Origin: Vandiemenella viatica
Lineage: Eukaryota > Arthropoda > Insecta > Orthoptera > Morabidae
Direction: 5' to 3'
Assembly: GCA_031002005.1 (NCBI GenBank)
Contig: CM061921.1
Location: 127,316,597-127,380,596, forward strand
DNA: 64,000 bases
Position numbers and translations under genes: made by a program. The notes beneath the pieces were generated by a model. It ran no database searches. It was not told the origin of the DNA and saw nothing but the letters and a program-made list of their open reading frames with translations. Shown here piece by piece: positions 22,701-34,550 of this stretch. Every line of letters begins with the position of its first letter. Position 1 is the first letter of the stretch.

Positions 22701-24495
22701 TCCACTGTCCTTGCAGTTTAGTGTTCATACTGTGCTATTGTTTTATTATTTATTTTTCTGTATGTTTACTTCCACTGCCCTGCACTTTAGTGTTTATAAT
22801 TTGCTACTGATGCTTTGTGTGTAATTTATAACACGCTTGGTGATGGTGTTGATTTCCTATTTATTTTTCTGAATATTTGTTATTATTCTCAGTGCACCAT
22901 AGTGTTTCTACTACTCAACCAGTGTTATGTTTGCTTAGTTTTACGCTGGGTGATGGAGTTGTCTTATTATTTATTTTTCAGTACATTTATTTTCACTGGG
23001 CCTGCACTATAGTGTTTCCACTTTGCAACCGGTATTTTGTGTAATTTATGAGACGATGGGTTATGGTGTAGTCTTCCTATATATTTTTCCGTATATTTAT
23101 AATCATTTTCCCTGCACCATAGTGCTTGGACGTCTCCACCAGTGTCAGGTTTGCTTTGTTTTACGCTGTGTCATGGAGTTGTCTTATTATTTGTTTTTCT
23201 GTATATTTATTTTCACTGTCCCTGCACAATAGTGATTCCGCTTTTCTAGCGGTATTTTGTGTAATTTGTGAGACGCTGCGTGATGGTGTTGCCGTCCTAT
23301 TTATTTTTCTGTATAATTATTATCATTCTCCGTGCAATATAGTGCTTCGACCTCTCTATCAGGGATTTATTTGCTTTGCTTTGCGCTGAATAATGGAGTT
23401 TTCTTATTATATATAATTCTGTATATATATTATCATTCTCCTTGCACTATTGTGTTGGGACTTCTCCTCGTGTGTTTTGTTTGCTCTGTGTTACGCTGTA
23501 CTTCAGTGTTTCCACTTAAACTATCGGTATTTTGTGTAATTTGTGAGAGGCTGGGTGATTGTGGGTTCATCCTACTAAATTTTCTGTTTATTTACTATCA
23601 TTCTCCCTGCACAATATTGTTTCGACTTCTCTACCAGTGTTTTGTTTGCTTTTGTGTTACTGTGGATGATGGAGTTCTCTTATTATTAATTTTTCTGTAT
23701 ATTACTTTCACTGTCTTTGCACATTAGTGTCTCCATTATGCTACTGATATTTTGTATAATTTATGATACGCTGGATGATGGTGTTGTCTTCGTATTTATT
23801 ATCCTGTATTTTTATTATAATTCTCCGTGCACTATTGTGCTTCGAGTTCTCTTCCAGAGTTTTCTTTTGCTCTTTTTACTCTGGGTGATGGAGTTGTCTT
23901 ATTATTTATTTTTCTGTATATTTATTTGCACTGTCTCTACACTTTAGTGTTTCCATTTTGCTACCGGTATTTTGTGTAATTTATGAGACGATGGGTGATG
24001 GTGTTGTCATCCTATTTATTTATTTTTTACATTTATTATCATTCTTCCTGCATAATATTGTTTCGACTTCTCTACCAGTGTTTTGTTAGATTTGTGTTAC
24101 GCTGGGTGATGGAGTTGTCTTATTATTTATTTTTCTGTATATTTATTTTCACTGTCCCTGTTTTTTTACTTTGCTACTGAGATTTTGTGTAATCTATAAT
24201 ACGATGGGTGATGGGGTTGTTTTCCTATTATTTTTGTTTTGTATATTTACTATCATTCTCCGTGCACTATAGTGTTTCGACTTCTCTACCAGTGGTTTGT
24301 TCTCTTTGTGTTACGCTGTGTGATGGAGGTGTTTTTATTTATTTTTCAATATATTTACTTTCACTGTCATTACAATTTAGTGTTTCCATTTTGCTACTGA
24401 TATTTTGTGTAATTTATGATACGCTGGGTGATGGTTTTGTCTTCCTACATATTTTTCAGTATACTTATTATCATTCTCCTTGCACTATAGTGTTT
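19710..24495. repeat. Satellite array, ~112-bp monomer in A/B dimers
   Basis: About 4.8 kb of tandem repeat. The anchor CGCTGGGTGATGG recurs every 105-115 bp (for example 20570, 20683, 20790, 20895, 21010, 21119, 21230, 21341, 21449, 21558), about 43 monomers. Two monomer types tend to alternate: A (TTTCCACTTTGCTACCGG...GTGTAATTTATGA) and B (TTTCGACTTCTCTACCAGTG...TTTGCTTTGTGTTACG), giving a dimer of about 225 bp. Nearly every monomer holds the perfect palindrome CACTATAGTG or a close variant, plus a TTTATTTTTCTGTATATTTAT spacer. Monomers have diverged by many substitutions and small indels. Long plus-strand ORFs across it (up to 139 codons) change frame from unit to unit and are not genes. 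It lies in the 9.9-kb adenylate cyclase intron. Confidence 0.95.
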
Positions 24496-25404
24496 CCTTG
24501 GCCCTTAAACACTTCAACACAGTTGGAAAATCCAAGGATTGTTGATCCAGGATTTCAGACAGTAAGGAAAAAAATTAAAGAACGTAAGTATAAATATGAC
24601 AATAGTCTTATACGATATGTACAGTAGATTGGCTGTCTTTACTAAGTCTAAAAAATTAGTAGATACAGCTTCTTTGGTTGTAATTGACAGTTCATACCAA
24701 AATTAATCAGTTAAAATGGGACCAGTAGCTTTCCATACAAAATTTAAAACAGAAAGAATTTCTCCGCCGATAGATCTACATATTGTCTGATACTACAGGA
24801 TCGAGTTGTAGAATTCACACGACGAGCTAATGTTGTGCGAAAGCTAGCTTAATAAGTAGTACTTGACAATTACCACGGCAACCTTCTTCTTCGCCCAAAG
24901 ATTTAAGACAAGGAAAGTTGTGTTTAATTTCAAACAAGTAGCTACATGTCTAGTACAGTTATACAATAGTGTCTGTATACATTGTATTTCCGTATCGTCA
25001 ACAGAGCGAGGAGGTGATGATTGAACAGTTAGATGGTTAACAAAACATAATAATGGTATACCCTGGGATATTCCTGGTGTTATTTTAAGTATATTTAAAA
25101 TTCTATATGCTGTCACAAATCAAGATGGTGAAATTATGTAGTAAATAGGAGAAGAGAAGACTCGATGGTTCCAGAAGATTATCTAGAAGAATGTCCGCTA
25201 TCATATTTACGATTTAGGATGTCTTCTTCTACTAGAACACAAGCAGAGTAATTTGATAAAACTTTGTAAAAGACATATTTTTTTAAGATCCTATATTTGT
25301 TGCTGAAAATTTATTTTTAATTGCGCAATGGTTGGTAATATAAACAAGACCAATAAAATCAAATTAAATATGTTTTTGTAAATCCCATTTTAAACGAGTA
25401 ATAC
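24496..25404. other. No gene recognised
   Basis: AT-rich intron sequence following the satellite. No coding or repeat structure I can name. Confidence 0.4.
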
Positions 25405-26065
25405 TATAAGGTTGGGTAACATATTCGTTGCGTTATTGTTTGGCGTGTTAATTCTCTGGTTGCTATTGGTTTATGTACAAAGTGTCATTCTTGTTTTGAA
25501 GTTTAATAGTTGTGTTTGAGTTTATGTATTGGTTTATTCATTGTTGCAGATACTAAGTGGAGCCATTGATGCTAGGAAATGGAGTATCAAGTGGAGAAAG
25601 TGGGACATTCCGACATTCTTCTGTATAACTTTAGTAGAGAGAGGGTCGTCAAAAACATTGGCGCCGAATGTGGGTACAATTTGATTGAAGAGAGAAATTG
25701 AAGAAAAATGGTTTTCTTATTTGAAGGAGGGTCGTTTCGACATTAGTGACACTCCACGCTCAGGAAGACCTTCTATGTTTGATTAATGCCGTTTAGAAAC
25801 ATTACTCCAAAATTATCATCATTAGTATACTCGAGAGCTAGCAAATGTGATGAACTGTGGCCATTCAACCATCGTGCAACATTCAATGCTCCAGGTTGCA
25901 AAGATAGCGCATCCGAGATTACGCCTGCCCGTACTCTGCTACTCGGAAAAAACAATACCCAAGGATGGGTACCGTAACTACTTGCGCCCTCAGATTTTTA
26001 CCATTTCCGCTCGAGGAACTTTATTTACAAATGAAAATGCGCTCCGAACATGGCTGGACGAATTT
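25405..26065 (+). pseudogene. mariner-like transposase relic (N-terminal half)
   Basis: Plus-strand fragments read, across frameshifts: an N-terminal stretch from ATG at about 25580, then EEKWFSYLKEGRFDISDTPR and SGRP (about 25708-25775), a stop, and TRELANVMNCGHSTIVQH (about 25830-25885). These are the second helix-turn-helix and GRP-linker blocks of classical mariner transposases. AAGGTTGGGTAACATATTCG at about 25409 resembles a mariner terminal inverted repeat start. No catalytic domain remains. Confidence 0.68.
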
Positions 26066-26433
26066 TTTAACTAAAAAACGTGTGATTTGTACAGACGTGG
26101 AGTCAATAAACAACTCCAGATTTGGCGTAATGTAGTAGTTAGTAAAGGAGAATATATTGTCCATGATTAACTTGTCTGAGGTGTTTAACAAACTTATGAA
26201 AAAACAGTACAACTTAAGTAGCAACCTAATACAAATTACAAACTCACATACTGGTGATGCCACTCAACATACTTCGTATCAAGGTTTACGGTGATCTAAA
26301 AATACTATCTGCATCATCGAATATAAATAAATTTTCATACGAAATTAGCTCCACTCTTAATATATTATGTCTGGTGTTGATGTAGGGTCGTACAGTACAT
26401 CGCATACATCTATATTCGTAATATTCACAGCAA
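26066..26433. other. No gene recognised
   Basis: AT-rich intron sequence with no recognisable feature. Confidence 0.4.
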
Positions 26434-26793
26434 TTAGTTTAGCACTGGAGCAAAAGGAATGTTACGTAGCATTTCATCGGATAGTGTGACCAAAATATCG
26501 TTGTAATTTCTTGAAAACCTCCACAGCATCATGGTGGAGAGAACAGTGGCTACAGCAAGCTGGATTTTCATCAGGTTATTCCACGTTCGTTCGGAGAAGA
26601 CGACATCGCCGAAAGGATCCGAATTGCAGGAAAACTCTGGACACAATTGTACAAGAGGCGGTGTGTTCAACGAGTGTAATACTCGTTTAGACGTAATCAG
26701 GATTTTCGATGAATAAACGGGAGCTTGGGTCCATCTGCTGGACCAGCATTCCCCATTCTTCATATGATATACTAACTTTGTTGCGTCCAACAT
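26434..26793 (-). other. Unidentified 119-codon ORF
   Basis: Open minus-strand frame of 119 codons with a hydrophobic patch (MKIQLAVATVLSTMMLWRF) between polar flanks. Its length is unusual for this AT-rich intron, but I do not recognise the family. It could be an exon-like relic of a host multigene family (for example a receptor) or part of a transposon. No convincing splice sites were identified. Confidence 0.2.
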
Positions 26794-27767
26794 TTTAGAG
26801 CACGACCATTAAAGGAAAATCTCCTCTTGCCAACAGTCCATCGGTAAGATGATTGGTATCGCATTCTTTCAATTGGTCTTTCCATACAGGATTAATTGAT
26901 GAAAAATAACGAACTAGATGTGTTACTGCTTCGAGAAGAACTGGAAGACTGATGTGGAGTGGCTTTTTTTAAAAAAATCTTTCATTCCCCTGGCTGAGGG
27001 CCAGGGACGGGCTATTGTGGAGCTGATTGATCTTTTCAGCGGTCGGGATCTTATTTATTTTTATAACTTTATTATCTTTTATTTTATACATTTATTTTTT
27101 GGGGTTCTGGGATTTTACAATTGTTTGGGTACTGTGGACCTATATTCCTTATTTTATGTTTAATCCTTTCATGAGAATAAAGTCTGTAATATTTGAATAA
27201 GTAGCTGTATGATTTTCGTAGTGGCCAGCCTGTCCTTGTAGCATCTTGTACAGCTCCCCGTTGTCTTGAGCCAGTCCTTTTACCCTATTTATAAGGGGTG
27301 AGCGTCCCGTGAGAGAGGGGGTAGCGTCTCGTGGTGCAGTCGGAGCCAGTTCGCGATTAAACCACTTCACAAACGAATAAACAACCAGACAGACGAAAAA
27401 AGCATCAGCAAAAAAAAAAAAAAAAAATTACCTCTATTCCGACAGACAAAACAAGAGCGGAATTCTGCGTGCCCTTAATTATTTGCTAATGTTAATAAGT
27501 GCTTCCGCCAGGAAAGGAGGAATGGGAGCCGTAATTAACTGCCCTGTGTCCTTGATGTCTCCCCGGTACGCATCCTGGTAGAATCGGTATCAGACACTGA
27601 TACTTAATATTTGCATAAATTACGGTTTTAAAACTATTTTTAAAAAAATCAATCTGAAATACCCTTTTTCTGTGAATATATAGTATGACTAAAATTTGGA
27701 AAATATTGTAAGTAGACAGGAAACAAAATTAATTTGAATACCAATGGTAACGAGTCGCCATGCTCAC
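26794..27767. other. Intron sequence, no gene seen
   Basis: Contains an A tract at about 27411-27427 and a GC-richer patch near 27220-27360 with no recognisable product. Confidence 0.4.
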
Positions 27768-27899
27768 CTATCCTTATGCGGAAGTTGTTGAAAGAGTGTT
27801 CGTTGACGTAGGCGAGCTGCTCTCTGATCCTGAGGGCGTAGTCCGCCATGGCCGACACGTGGCGGTACTCCTTCAGGTCACACGCGCTCTTCGTCAGGC
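27768..27899 (-). CDS. Adenylate cyclase, C2-domain exon
   Basis: 132-bp internal exon. Minus strand: acceptor TTTCAG before GCCTGACG, donor GTGAGC after AGGATAG. It encodes LTKSACDLKEYRHVSAMADY, ALRIREQLAYVNEHSFNNFR and IRIG. This is the middle of the C2 catalytic domain, ending at the RIGIN strand that leads into the [10 protein letters not shown] loop of the next exon. Both edges are phase 1: it completes the Gly codon begun in the exon at 57145-57364 (TCT G|GC) and begins the Gly finished in 17697-17821. It is locally GC-rich in an AT-rich intron, as expected for selected coding sequence. The intron before it is about 29.2 kb. Confidence 0.95.
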
Positions 27900-28389
27900 C
27901 TGAAACACATGATAACCTCTAACGCAATTCTCGCTTTATTTTTACCAAGATAATTAATGAATCCTTCTAAAAAAATGAAAGAAATTCAAGTATCTTCACA
28001 TTAATTCAAAAGTACGAAGAAGTACTAAATTAAGAAACCATAGAGTCTAGTAGTCATTTATCAAACACTTTGAGATTCCATAGATTTTCACCTGATATAT
28101 GATGACACTGAAATCTAGATATGATAACGACTCACGGCGTTTTGAAGCCAATAAACGTTTTCTGAAAGTTCTTAAGAATGGATGATAGTATTATTATGAA
28201 ACACGACATTCCGTGGGAATTTTGTGTCCTGGAGCCTCTGAAAACAATTATGATCTAAATAAAACCCGCTTATTTAACAATAAAAAATTTAATATTTTTT
28301 ATTAATTTTCATACTGCCCTCGTAACCTACATAATTCGATTTAGGTCCAATGTTTCCACAAAGACAAGGTGCCTCACTGTATCTTCACA
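27900..28389. other. Intron sequence, no gene seen
   Basis: Start of the 29-kb intron. AT-rich, no feature recognised. Confidence 0.4.
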
Positions 28390-28615
28390 CTGAGCGTGGT
28401 GTATGAACGGTGACGCTCCGGCATCGCATTCGGGAGGTCGTGGGTCTGATTTCCCGTTCAGCCATTCAAATTTGGGTTTTCCATGGTTTCCCCAAATCAC
28501 TCCAGGCGATTGCCGGTATGCATCCTTTAAAATGCCTGGTAGAATTCCTTCCCATTCCTCGCCTCCATTCCTTCCCTGCTTCTAATGACCTCGATGTCGA
28601 CATGGATCAAAACAG
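28390..28615 (+). repeat. SINE family A copy 3
   Basis: Head GAGCGTGGTGT at 28394 and CATTCGGGAGGTCGTGGGTC, then the family body TTTGGGTTTTCCATGGTTTC (28469) through TAATGACCTCGATGTCGAC (28583). Nearly full length; the B-box is mutated. Confidence 0.8.
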
Positions 28616-29009
28616 ATGTTACTACACGATTTACCACAGTGTGGGTGACGGAGAGTGCATTACACACATCGTAGTGTGTTAACGTACATGGATTTTTTAT
28701 TTACTTTTATTTTTTGATTTTACATAGCCTACTACCTTGTTACTTAAAGTAGGTCCATAGTTTTTAGATTTAAAAAAAATCCTTTTGCTGTTTATGTGAT
28801 TAATAGATCTGAATAATTATTTTAAAGTATTCGATAATTCTAAAATATTCTAATAATTATTCTACTATATACATTTACATCCCAAACAATTAATTCCAAT
28901 GTTTCTTCACACCACAATGAACTGTTTATATCAGATTGTCCGTACCCGTCAGCTCCCATAGAAAAATAGTTTTTATGCACTACTGCTGAATTATTATAAC
29001 ACCAACGCT
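28616..29009. other. AT-rich intron sequence
   Basis: Nothing recognised. Confidence 0.4.
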
Positions 29010-30100
29010 GTCAGCTGTTTCTGTCCCGAATGGAACGAGGGAAGAAAGAATTAATTTAAGCATCAGTGCGGCACCTTATTTTTCTAATGTTATCTTTCCT
29101 GTCATTGCGACTCAAGTAGGTTGGAGGACGATATATTTCATGTGCTCGTAAGTGAAATTGTGTGTACGCATGTTTACTAACCAGTTCAAATGAAATTTGC
29201 GTCGCGTGTCTACCAGAGAATCCCCGCCCATTCTAAGAATGAATTCTGTGTCGCTTTCGTAGCAAGCCGTGAGCAATCGAGCAGCTCTTGACTGTACTTT
29301 CTCTATACTGTCAATCAACCCCTTACGAAACAGTTTCCAAACTGCAAAACAATAGTCCAAATTTGAACGCACGAGAGTTTTATACGCTATCTTCTTTGTT
29401 TGTGCATTGCGATTCTTCAACATTTGACGTATGAATTGTAGCTAGAGTTAGCTCTACATGCGACCGAATTAATGTGCAAGTCTCATTTCATGATCCTTTG
29501 TACTTTTGCGCCCAAATACTTCACAGAATCGACCATATCAAAAGCTGAACTGTTTACTTTGTGTTTCTGAATATACAGACTCTTTTTGTTAGCTATGCAC
29601 ACTGCCTGGCACTTTTTAGTTTAAGTTGCCTAAAAAACTTCCAGTTCAGCGCTCAATTTCTAATCGGCCGAATTCTTAACTTCCAGAGACGACCACATCT
29701 TCAGCGAACAATCTCAAACTTCTATCCACGTTGTCTGCGAAATCGATTTTTTTTTTTTTTTTTAAATAAGGAAAGCTGTGGTCCTATTACATTTGCTTGA
29801 GGGTCACCCGACGTAACATCTAGATTAGAAGGGGTTCCTCTGTCAACGGCGACAAACTGCGACTGACCCGTTAGAAAATCTTTATCCATTCACAAATCTG
29901 ACCCAATATACCATTCGCCGGAAGCTTCGCAAAAAAAGAAGCTGTGTGACATAGAGTCGGAGGCTCTCAGAAAATAAAAAAATTGCATCAACATATAAAC
30001 CAGCAACAGTGACATTCATTACGTCATGTGTTAATTGGGCCAGCTGTGTTTCACATGATATTCCGAAGTCCGTGTGGATCCGTCTAGAAAATACGTAATG
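29010..30100 (-). pseudogene. LINE-A copy 2 relic
   Basis: Minus strand. The ORF at 29112-29423 gives AYKTLVRSNLDYCFAVWKLF and SIEKVQSRAARLL, the ORF2 C-terminal blocks of family LINE-A (compare 12526-12776 and 37027-37293). The stretch 29430-30090 aligns base by base, with decay, to the RT region of copy 1 (GTTTCACATGATATTC at about 30048 equals GTTTCACATGATCTCT at 16533). A T(18) run interrupts it at 29747-29764. Dead, 5'-truncated. Confidence 0.72.
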
Positions 30101-30107
30101 TTAGATT

Positions 30108-30449
30108 ATACAGGGTGTCCACAAATTAATATCGGGGTTTTAATGCTTTATAAGATTTATTACATTATCCTTACAGTTATAAATGATATGTCAAATGAAA
30201 GAGCAACTCAAACAGTTTTATATACAAGCTTACAAGTGTTCTATGTGGGCATCATTTGTCACACGGCACACATCAAGTCTGTAGCCAAGTTCTGCCCAAA
30301 CGTTGAGCAGTGTCTTCAGTAACTGTTGCAACAGCTGCTTCAATCCTCTGTCGTAATTCAAGGAGGTCGGCTGGTAACGGAGGCACATACATACGATCCT
30401 TGATGAAACCCCAAAGGTAGAAATCGCATGGCGTTAGGTCAGGTGAACG
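30108..30449 (-). pseudogene. DD41D-type transposase C-terminus with one TIR
   Basis: Begins at TACAGGGTGTCCACAAATTA (30109), a Tc1/mariner-type terminal repeat. The minus strand encodes RSPDLTPCDFYLWGFIKDRM and a C-terminal tail, the same catalytic block as SPDLSVCDFFLWG in the element at 3660-5010. It ends abruptly at about 30450, where PLE sequence begins in the same frame. The rest of the transposon is missing, so this is a truncated remnant fused to another element. Confidence 0.75.
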
Positions 30450-31316
30450 TGTTTGCCCTATGTATATTGCTTCACATTTTCGACAGGTGAGTTGGTAAGT
30501 GTCCGAGTTGTGGTATTTGTTTGTGTCTGAATGGGGCTTAATTTGCCTTTGCACTGAGTTGTCAGTTCCAACTGCAATGTTGAGAACTTCTTTTTTGAAA
30601 ATGTTTGCATTTCGAAGTGTTTATTTGTTAGAATATGTCATTGGCTACCATTCCATTTTATTTTAATTGTCCTGTGTGGTTTGTGAGTTTGTTTGAACTG
30701 TGTATGTTTCTGGTGGAGTGGATCTGTGTGTTTGCAGTTTTGTTGTGTTGTTTATTATTTGTTCTTTTTTCATTTGGTTAGTCATTTTTCTGTTTATTGT
30801 GTCAACTGTGTGTGGTTTAAATCTATTTTTTGTTGCTATTTCCTTTATTGTGTTGAGATCTATTTGGTAGTTTTTATCCGTTTGTGGGATTCTGCTTAAT
30901 TTCTGTAGCATGAAATGTATTGCAGCTTCTTTGTGATTGTGTGGATGGTTTGATGTGGAATATATTATCTGCCCTGTTGCTGTAGGTTTTCTGTATATTT
31001 GGAATGAGTCTTTGTTTGCATGTTTTGTAATGGTGAGAGAGATAAAAAATTATATTTTTCTTCTGTCGTCTGTTTGTATTGTATTTTTTAGTACATTGTT
31101 TATGTCCTGGTGTAATTCATTTATTCTTTCATCTGATTCATTGATAAGGCATAAAATATCATCAACATATCTCCACCAATATGTAATCTTATATCCTTTT
31201 GGGGGATTAGTTTTTGCAATATTTCCATTTCCATGTTGTCTATAAATATAGTGGCCAAGGTGCCTGAGATTGGAATTCCCATAGGCAGTCCTTCCTTTTT
31301 ATTTTTACTTATGGCT
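30450..31316 (-). pseudogene. Penelope-like element, minus strand
   Basis: On the minus strand from 31316 downward: GLPMGIPISGTLATIFIDNM, then after a frameshift YWWRYVDDILCLINESDERI with the intact YVDD catalytic motif, FQIYRKPTATGQIIYSTSNH and P, RIPQTDKNYQIDLNTIKEIA, and finally DTYQLTCRKCEAIYIGQT, the start of the GIY-YIG endonuclease, cut off at about 30450 by the mariner-type fragment. The N-terminal half of the RT is missing; a SINE piece abuts the other end. PLEs copy RNA and integrate with the help of the GIY-YIG nuclease; this copy is dead. Confidence 0.82.
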
Positions 31317-31418
31317 TTCCGCCTCGTTGACGGCTAAGGTCATTAGAAGTGGGATGGGACTGGGGACAAAGAATGGGAAGGAATTCGGCCATGGCCTCTT
31401 TGAAGGAAGCATCCCGGT
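31317..31418 (-). repeat. SINE family A fragment
   Basis: Only the 3' half of the body is present on the minus strand (CGCCTCGTTGACGGCTAAGG ... GGAATTCGGCCATGGCCTCT). Sandwiched between the PLE relic and the LINE-C fragment. Confidence 0.75.
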
Positions 31419-32445
31419 TAAAACTATTGGAGCTGATAAAAAGGAGATTTGCTGTGTGGAAGAATTTCTAAAAAGTAGAAAACAAAAAGTTAGGGTAGGT
31501 TATGTAATACCAAAAGAAATAAAAGTGAACTTGGGAGTGCCACAGGGTAGTGTACTGGGACCATTGTTATTCGTTATTCTAATGAATGATTGTGTTAATG
31601 GTTTACTGTGAGAAGTTAGATTGTTTGCAGATGGCATAATATTATGTAAAAGGATCAAAACAACAGAAAACTATAAACAGTTGCAGGGTGATCTAGATGG
31701 GATAACTAGCTGGGTGAGTCAACATTGGATGAAGATAAGTGCAAAGAAGAGTCAGCTTATAAGGTACACAGATAAGCTAAAGGTTGATTACAATTATAAA
31801 GTAGGGAAGGAGCTACTTATTGAAGACTCAAAATGTAAATACCTTGGCATTACATTTGATAGCAAACTTAACTAGGCAGGACACATTGCACAGATGGTAA
31901 GGAAAAGGTTCCAAAATCCTTCACCTGTTGGAAAGAGTGATGAGGGTATGCACTAGAGAAGAAAGGGAATTGGGGTACAAAACTTTGGTCAGACCACTGC
32001 TGGAATATGGTTGTGTAGTTTGGGATCCACATTTTGGGTATCAGACACAGCAGTTGGAGAGGGTGCAAAGGAGGGCTGCAAGGTTTGTCTCTGGAAATTA
32101 CCGCAGAACACAATCGGTAACTAATATGATAAAGGAGGTGGAGTGGGATTCATTGGAGGATAGAAGGAGGGTGAAGAGATTCATGGGAGTGTACAAAGCC
32201 TATACTGGTGATGAAGCATGGAAAGATATTGGTGAGAAAATTAAAAGAGGAGTTTGGAAGGGTATGGTTGACCTTGACCACAAGCTGACACTTGATTTCA
32301 GGCATAAGGGTGTGGGAAAATTTTCTCTTATAGGAAAGGGAGTGAGGGACTGGAAAAAATTGCCAAGAGAAGTGATGAATAACTTACTGGAAACACTGAA
32401 AGAATTTAAAGTAAAAATTAGTAGAGGACAAAAGTAGGTTGGAAG
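31419..32445 (+). pseudogene. LINE-C ORF2 fragment (RT palm and C-terminus)
   Basis: 5'-truncated non-LTR element. Plus strand: VNLGVPQGSVLGPLLFVILM (31528-31590), a stop, RLFADGIILCKRI (FADD changed to FADG), SKCKYLGITFDSKL, a stop and frame change near 31875-31928, then GYKTLVRPLLEYGCVVWDPH, LERVQRRAARFVSGNYRR, VEWDSLEDRRR and FRHKGVGKFSLIGKGVRDWK, ending KISRGQK with a stop at 32435-32437. Family relatives of the C-terminal part lie at 10440-10800. It cannot retrotranspose. Confidence 0.8.
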
Positions 32446-34199
32446 GTGAAAGGGAGGGGTGTAGGCAGATTGCTACCGGAGCGGGCTCTACATCACAATT
32501 TAATCAATTATTATTAATATTATTAACACGAAACATAACACCACAATGTAGCTTTAAGTACAATATTTCTACTATATATTCACAAAAAGGAGCAAATCGA
32601 TACAAGATTACTGGTTTTACTTAATAGCAGAATACAACAAAATAAACCGATCTAAAAAAAAAGTTAATCTTTTGGATATTTTTTTATTGTTGCAGAAGAA
32701 TAATGTGAGGCGTCATCAAGAGTGAGTAAAAGACAATTGGTGGAGAAGCCAAATGAATGAAGGTTAAAAATGGAGGGAGAAAGATGGCTGTAAGGAGAGG
32801 AAAAAAACCGATATAAAAACAAGGAACAAATAAAAAAGTGGTAAAGACGTTTGCTTCTAAAACTCAGGAACCTAGGTTCAAATTCCAATGGAACAAGGAA
32901 TTTTTTAATTTTTTTAAAAAATTGCATTGTAGTAAACCAATGTTTTATTGGGATTTATTGGGGTGTAGAGAATTTTACTTAGATTTTTAGAGAATTGGGT
33001 CAGTTGCGACAGATACTGCAAACAGTTGAGCCAGAAAGAATGTGTAAACGCGAGAAGCCATGAACTGGTTAGTGGGTAACGACCGTCAGCAGTTTCAAGC
33101 AAGCAACGACGTAATCGGGCCAGACTCACCGCATCACAGAGACAGATGATGGGGCAGTCGTTATCCTCTCCTGAAAAAAATGTAGGAGGAAGTGACTAAC
33201 AACCGACGGAGAGTGGTCTTCTAGGTCCCCTAGGTCGAGTCTGGTCGAACCTGCCTGGAATATGGGTATAGTCAGCATAACGCGTTGTTAAATGGGTATC
33301 ATGCACATTAATGAATAAATCTAAATACTTTTACAAAACCAGCTGGAGTATTACTAACGCATTCTACCGCTCACATGACAGTAGGTTCCCGACCCACATA
33401 GTCTCCTCTCGCTGGTGGCAGAGCGAAAACATAGTAGTTGGTCTACCACAATAGGAGCCACGCCTTATCATTCCGTGGTTTGAATTCGACGTTAAATTGT
33501 AGGTCCAGCTATCATAGAGGTAGAGTATGTTATGAATTTAAAATCTGTCAACCAGTTCAAAAGACTATATGATTTAAATTTTTTATAATTACAGTCGTCT
33601 GTTATAAATTTATTAGTAGTCCTGTAGTAAAATTTTCTTTTTTGTTTGATACTTGTAGTTGTTAGTGTATGACAGTTATAGTAGAGTAGCGACTCAGTAT
33701 AGTAACCGTTGTCAATTTTAAATTTCTCTCTAGTGCCGTAATTACGTTTTAGTTTATCTTTGATTATATGCTTTTGTTTGTTAGCCAAAGACTGTAGTAG
33801 GTTTTACTTAACCTTTGATTATTCTGTAGATAGTAACACACCTCACCTTTGCCGTGAGAGATTAGGATACATGTAGAAAATACATTCTTTACTTCTCTGT
33901 TCGAGTTCTCATCGGTTTTTTTTTTTTTTTAAGTTAGTACATGTATGAATTTTGTTTGCTATTTGCAGATAATCTGTGCTCCTAGTTTACTGCTTTGTTA
34001 ACGAAAGTAACACAGCTGGGAGCTGCCTTAAATGATTGCAGCAGATATTATATGGTCGATTCTGATGCAGCTATAGCAGCCCTACAACCAAAGCACCAGC
34101 ACCGCCAACGAGATGATAGATGTACGACGATTGCATGTCATTGAATCGCGTATGGTGTCTGGACGTCGAATCCACGTGCGGTGGTAGTCGAACAGGCTT
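32446..34199. other. Intron sequence, tRNA-like patches only
   Basis: No gene recognised. A tRNA-like motif (AGGTTCAAATTCC, about 32873-32885, plus strand) suggests another SINE head. T(18) run near 33917-33934. Confidence 0.4.
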
Positions 34200-34547
34200 A
34201 GGGGGCGTGAGGTGTTTTTCCGGAATTTCGGATCCTTCTTCCCCCCCCCCCCTGGTGAGACTCCGTGAGATCTGGTCGGACCCTCCCCCCCCCCACCTCT
34301 AAATTGACTTGAGATTTTGATGGAGACCCCCCCGTTCCTACTAATCGACCTCGTAAATTTTTAGACCTTTTCCGCGTCATTTGTAGACTTTTTTTTTAGC
34401 TGTACAGTCCACCAAGATTTTGAAAACCTCACGTGAGATTTCCGTCCCCCCCCCCTGCCCCTTGGTGAGGTTTCGTGAGATTTCACCGGACCCCCCCCCC
34501 TCCACCCGCGCCCCCTATTTCACCTCACTTAATTAATGGACGCTCCA
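34200..34547. repeat. C-rich interspersed repeat
   Basis: Repeated units containing long C runs and GGTGAG(G/A)(C/T)T(T/C)CGTGAGAT, ending CCCCCTATTTCACCTCACTTAATTAATGGACGC. The end matches, in reverse complement, the segment at 48183-48262 (GTCCATTAATTACGCGATGTGAAATAGAGGGG), so this is a dispersed family, possibly the terminal part of a DNA transposon. The PIF/Harbinger element is inserted at its edge. Confidence 0.6.
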
Positions 34548-34550
34548 TTA

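Noticed and set aside
19710..24495. Many plus-strand ORFs with a repeated peptide pattern (FIFLYIYYHSPCTIVF) as a repetitive protein gene
   Set aside because: Monomer lengths are not multiples of three and the frame shifts between units; the ORFs follow from low stop frequency in the satellite unit, with no start, splice or codon signal.
30663..31245. Plus-strand Cys/Phe-rich ORFs at 30.7-31.2 kb as membrane proteins
   Set aside because: They are the antisense of the PLE reverse transcriptase and linker, which is the meaningful strand.
34198..34380. Gly/Pro-rich short ORFs in the C-run region
   Set aside because: Produced by homopolymer C/G runs; not coding.
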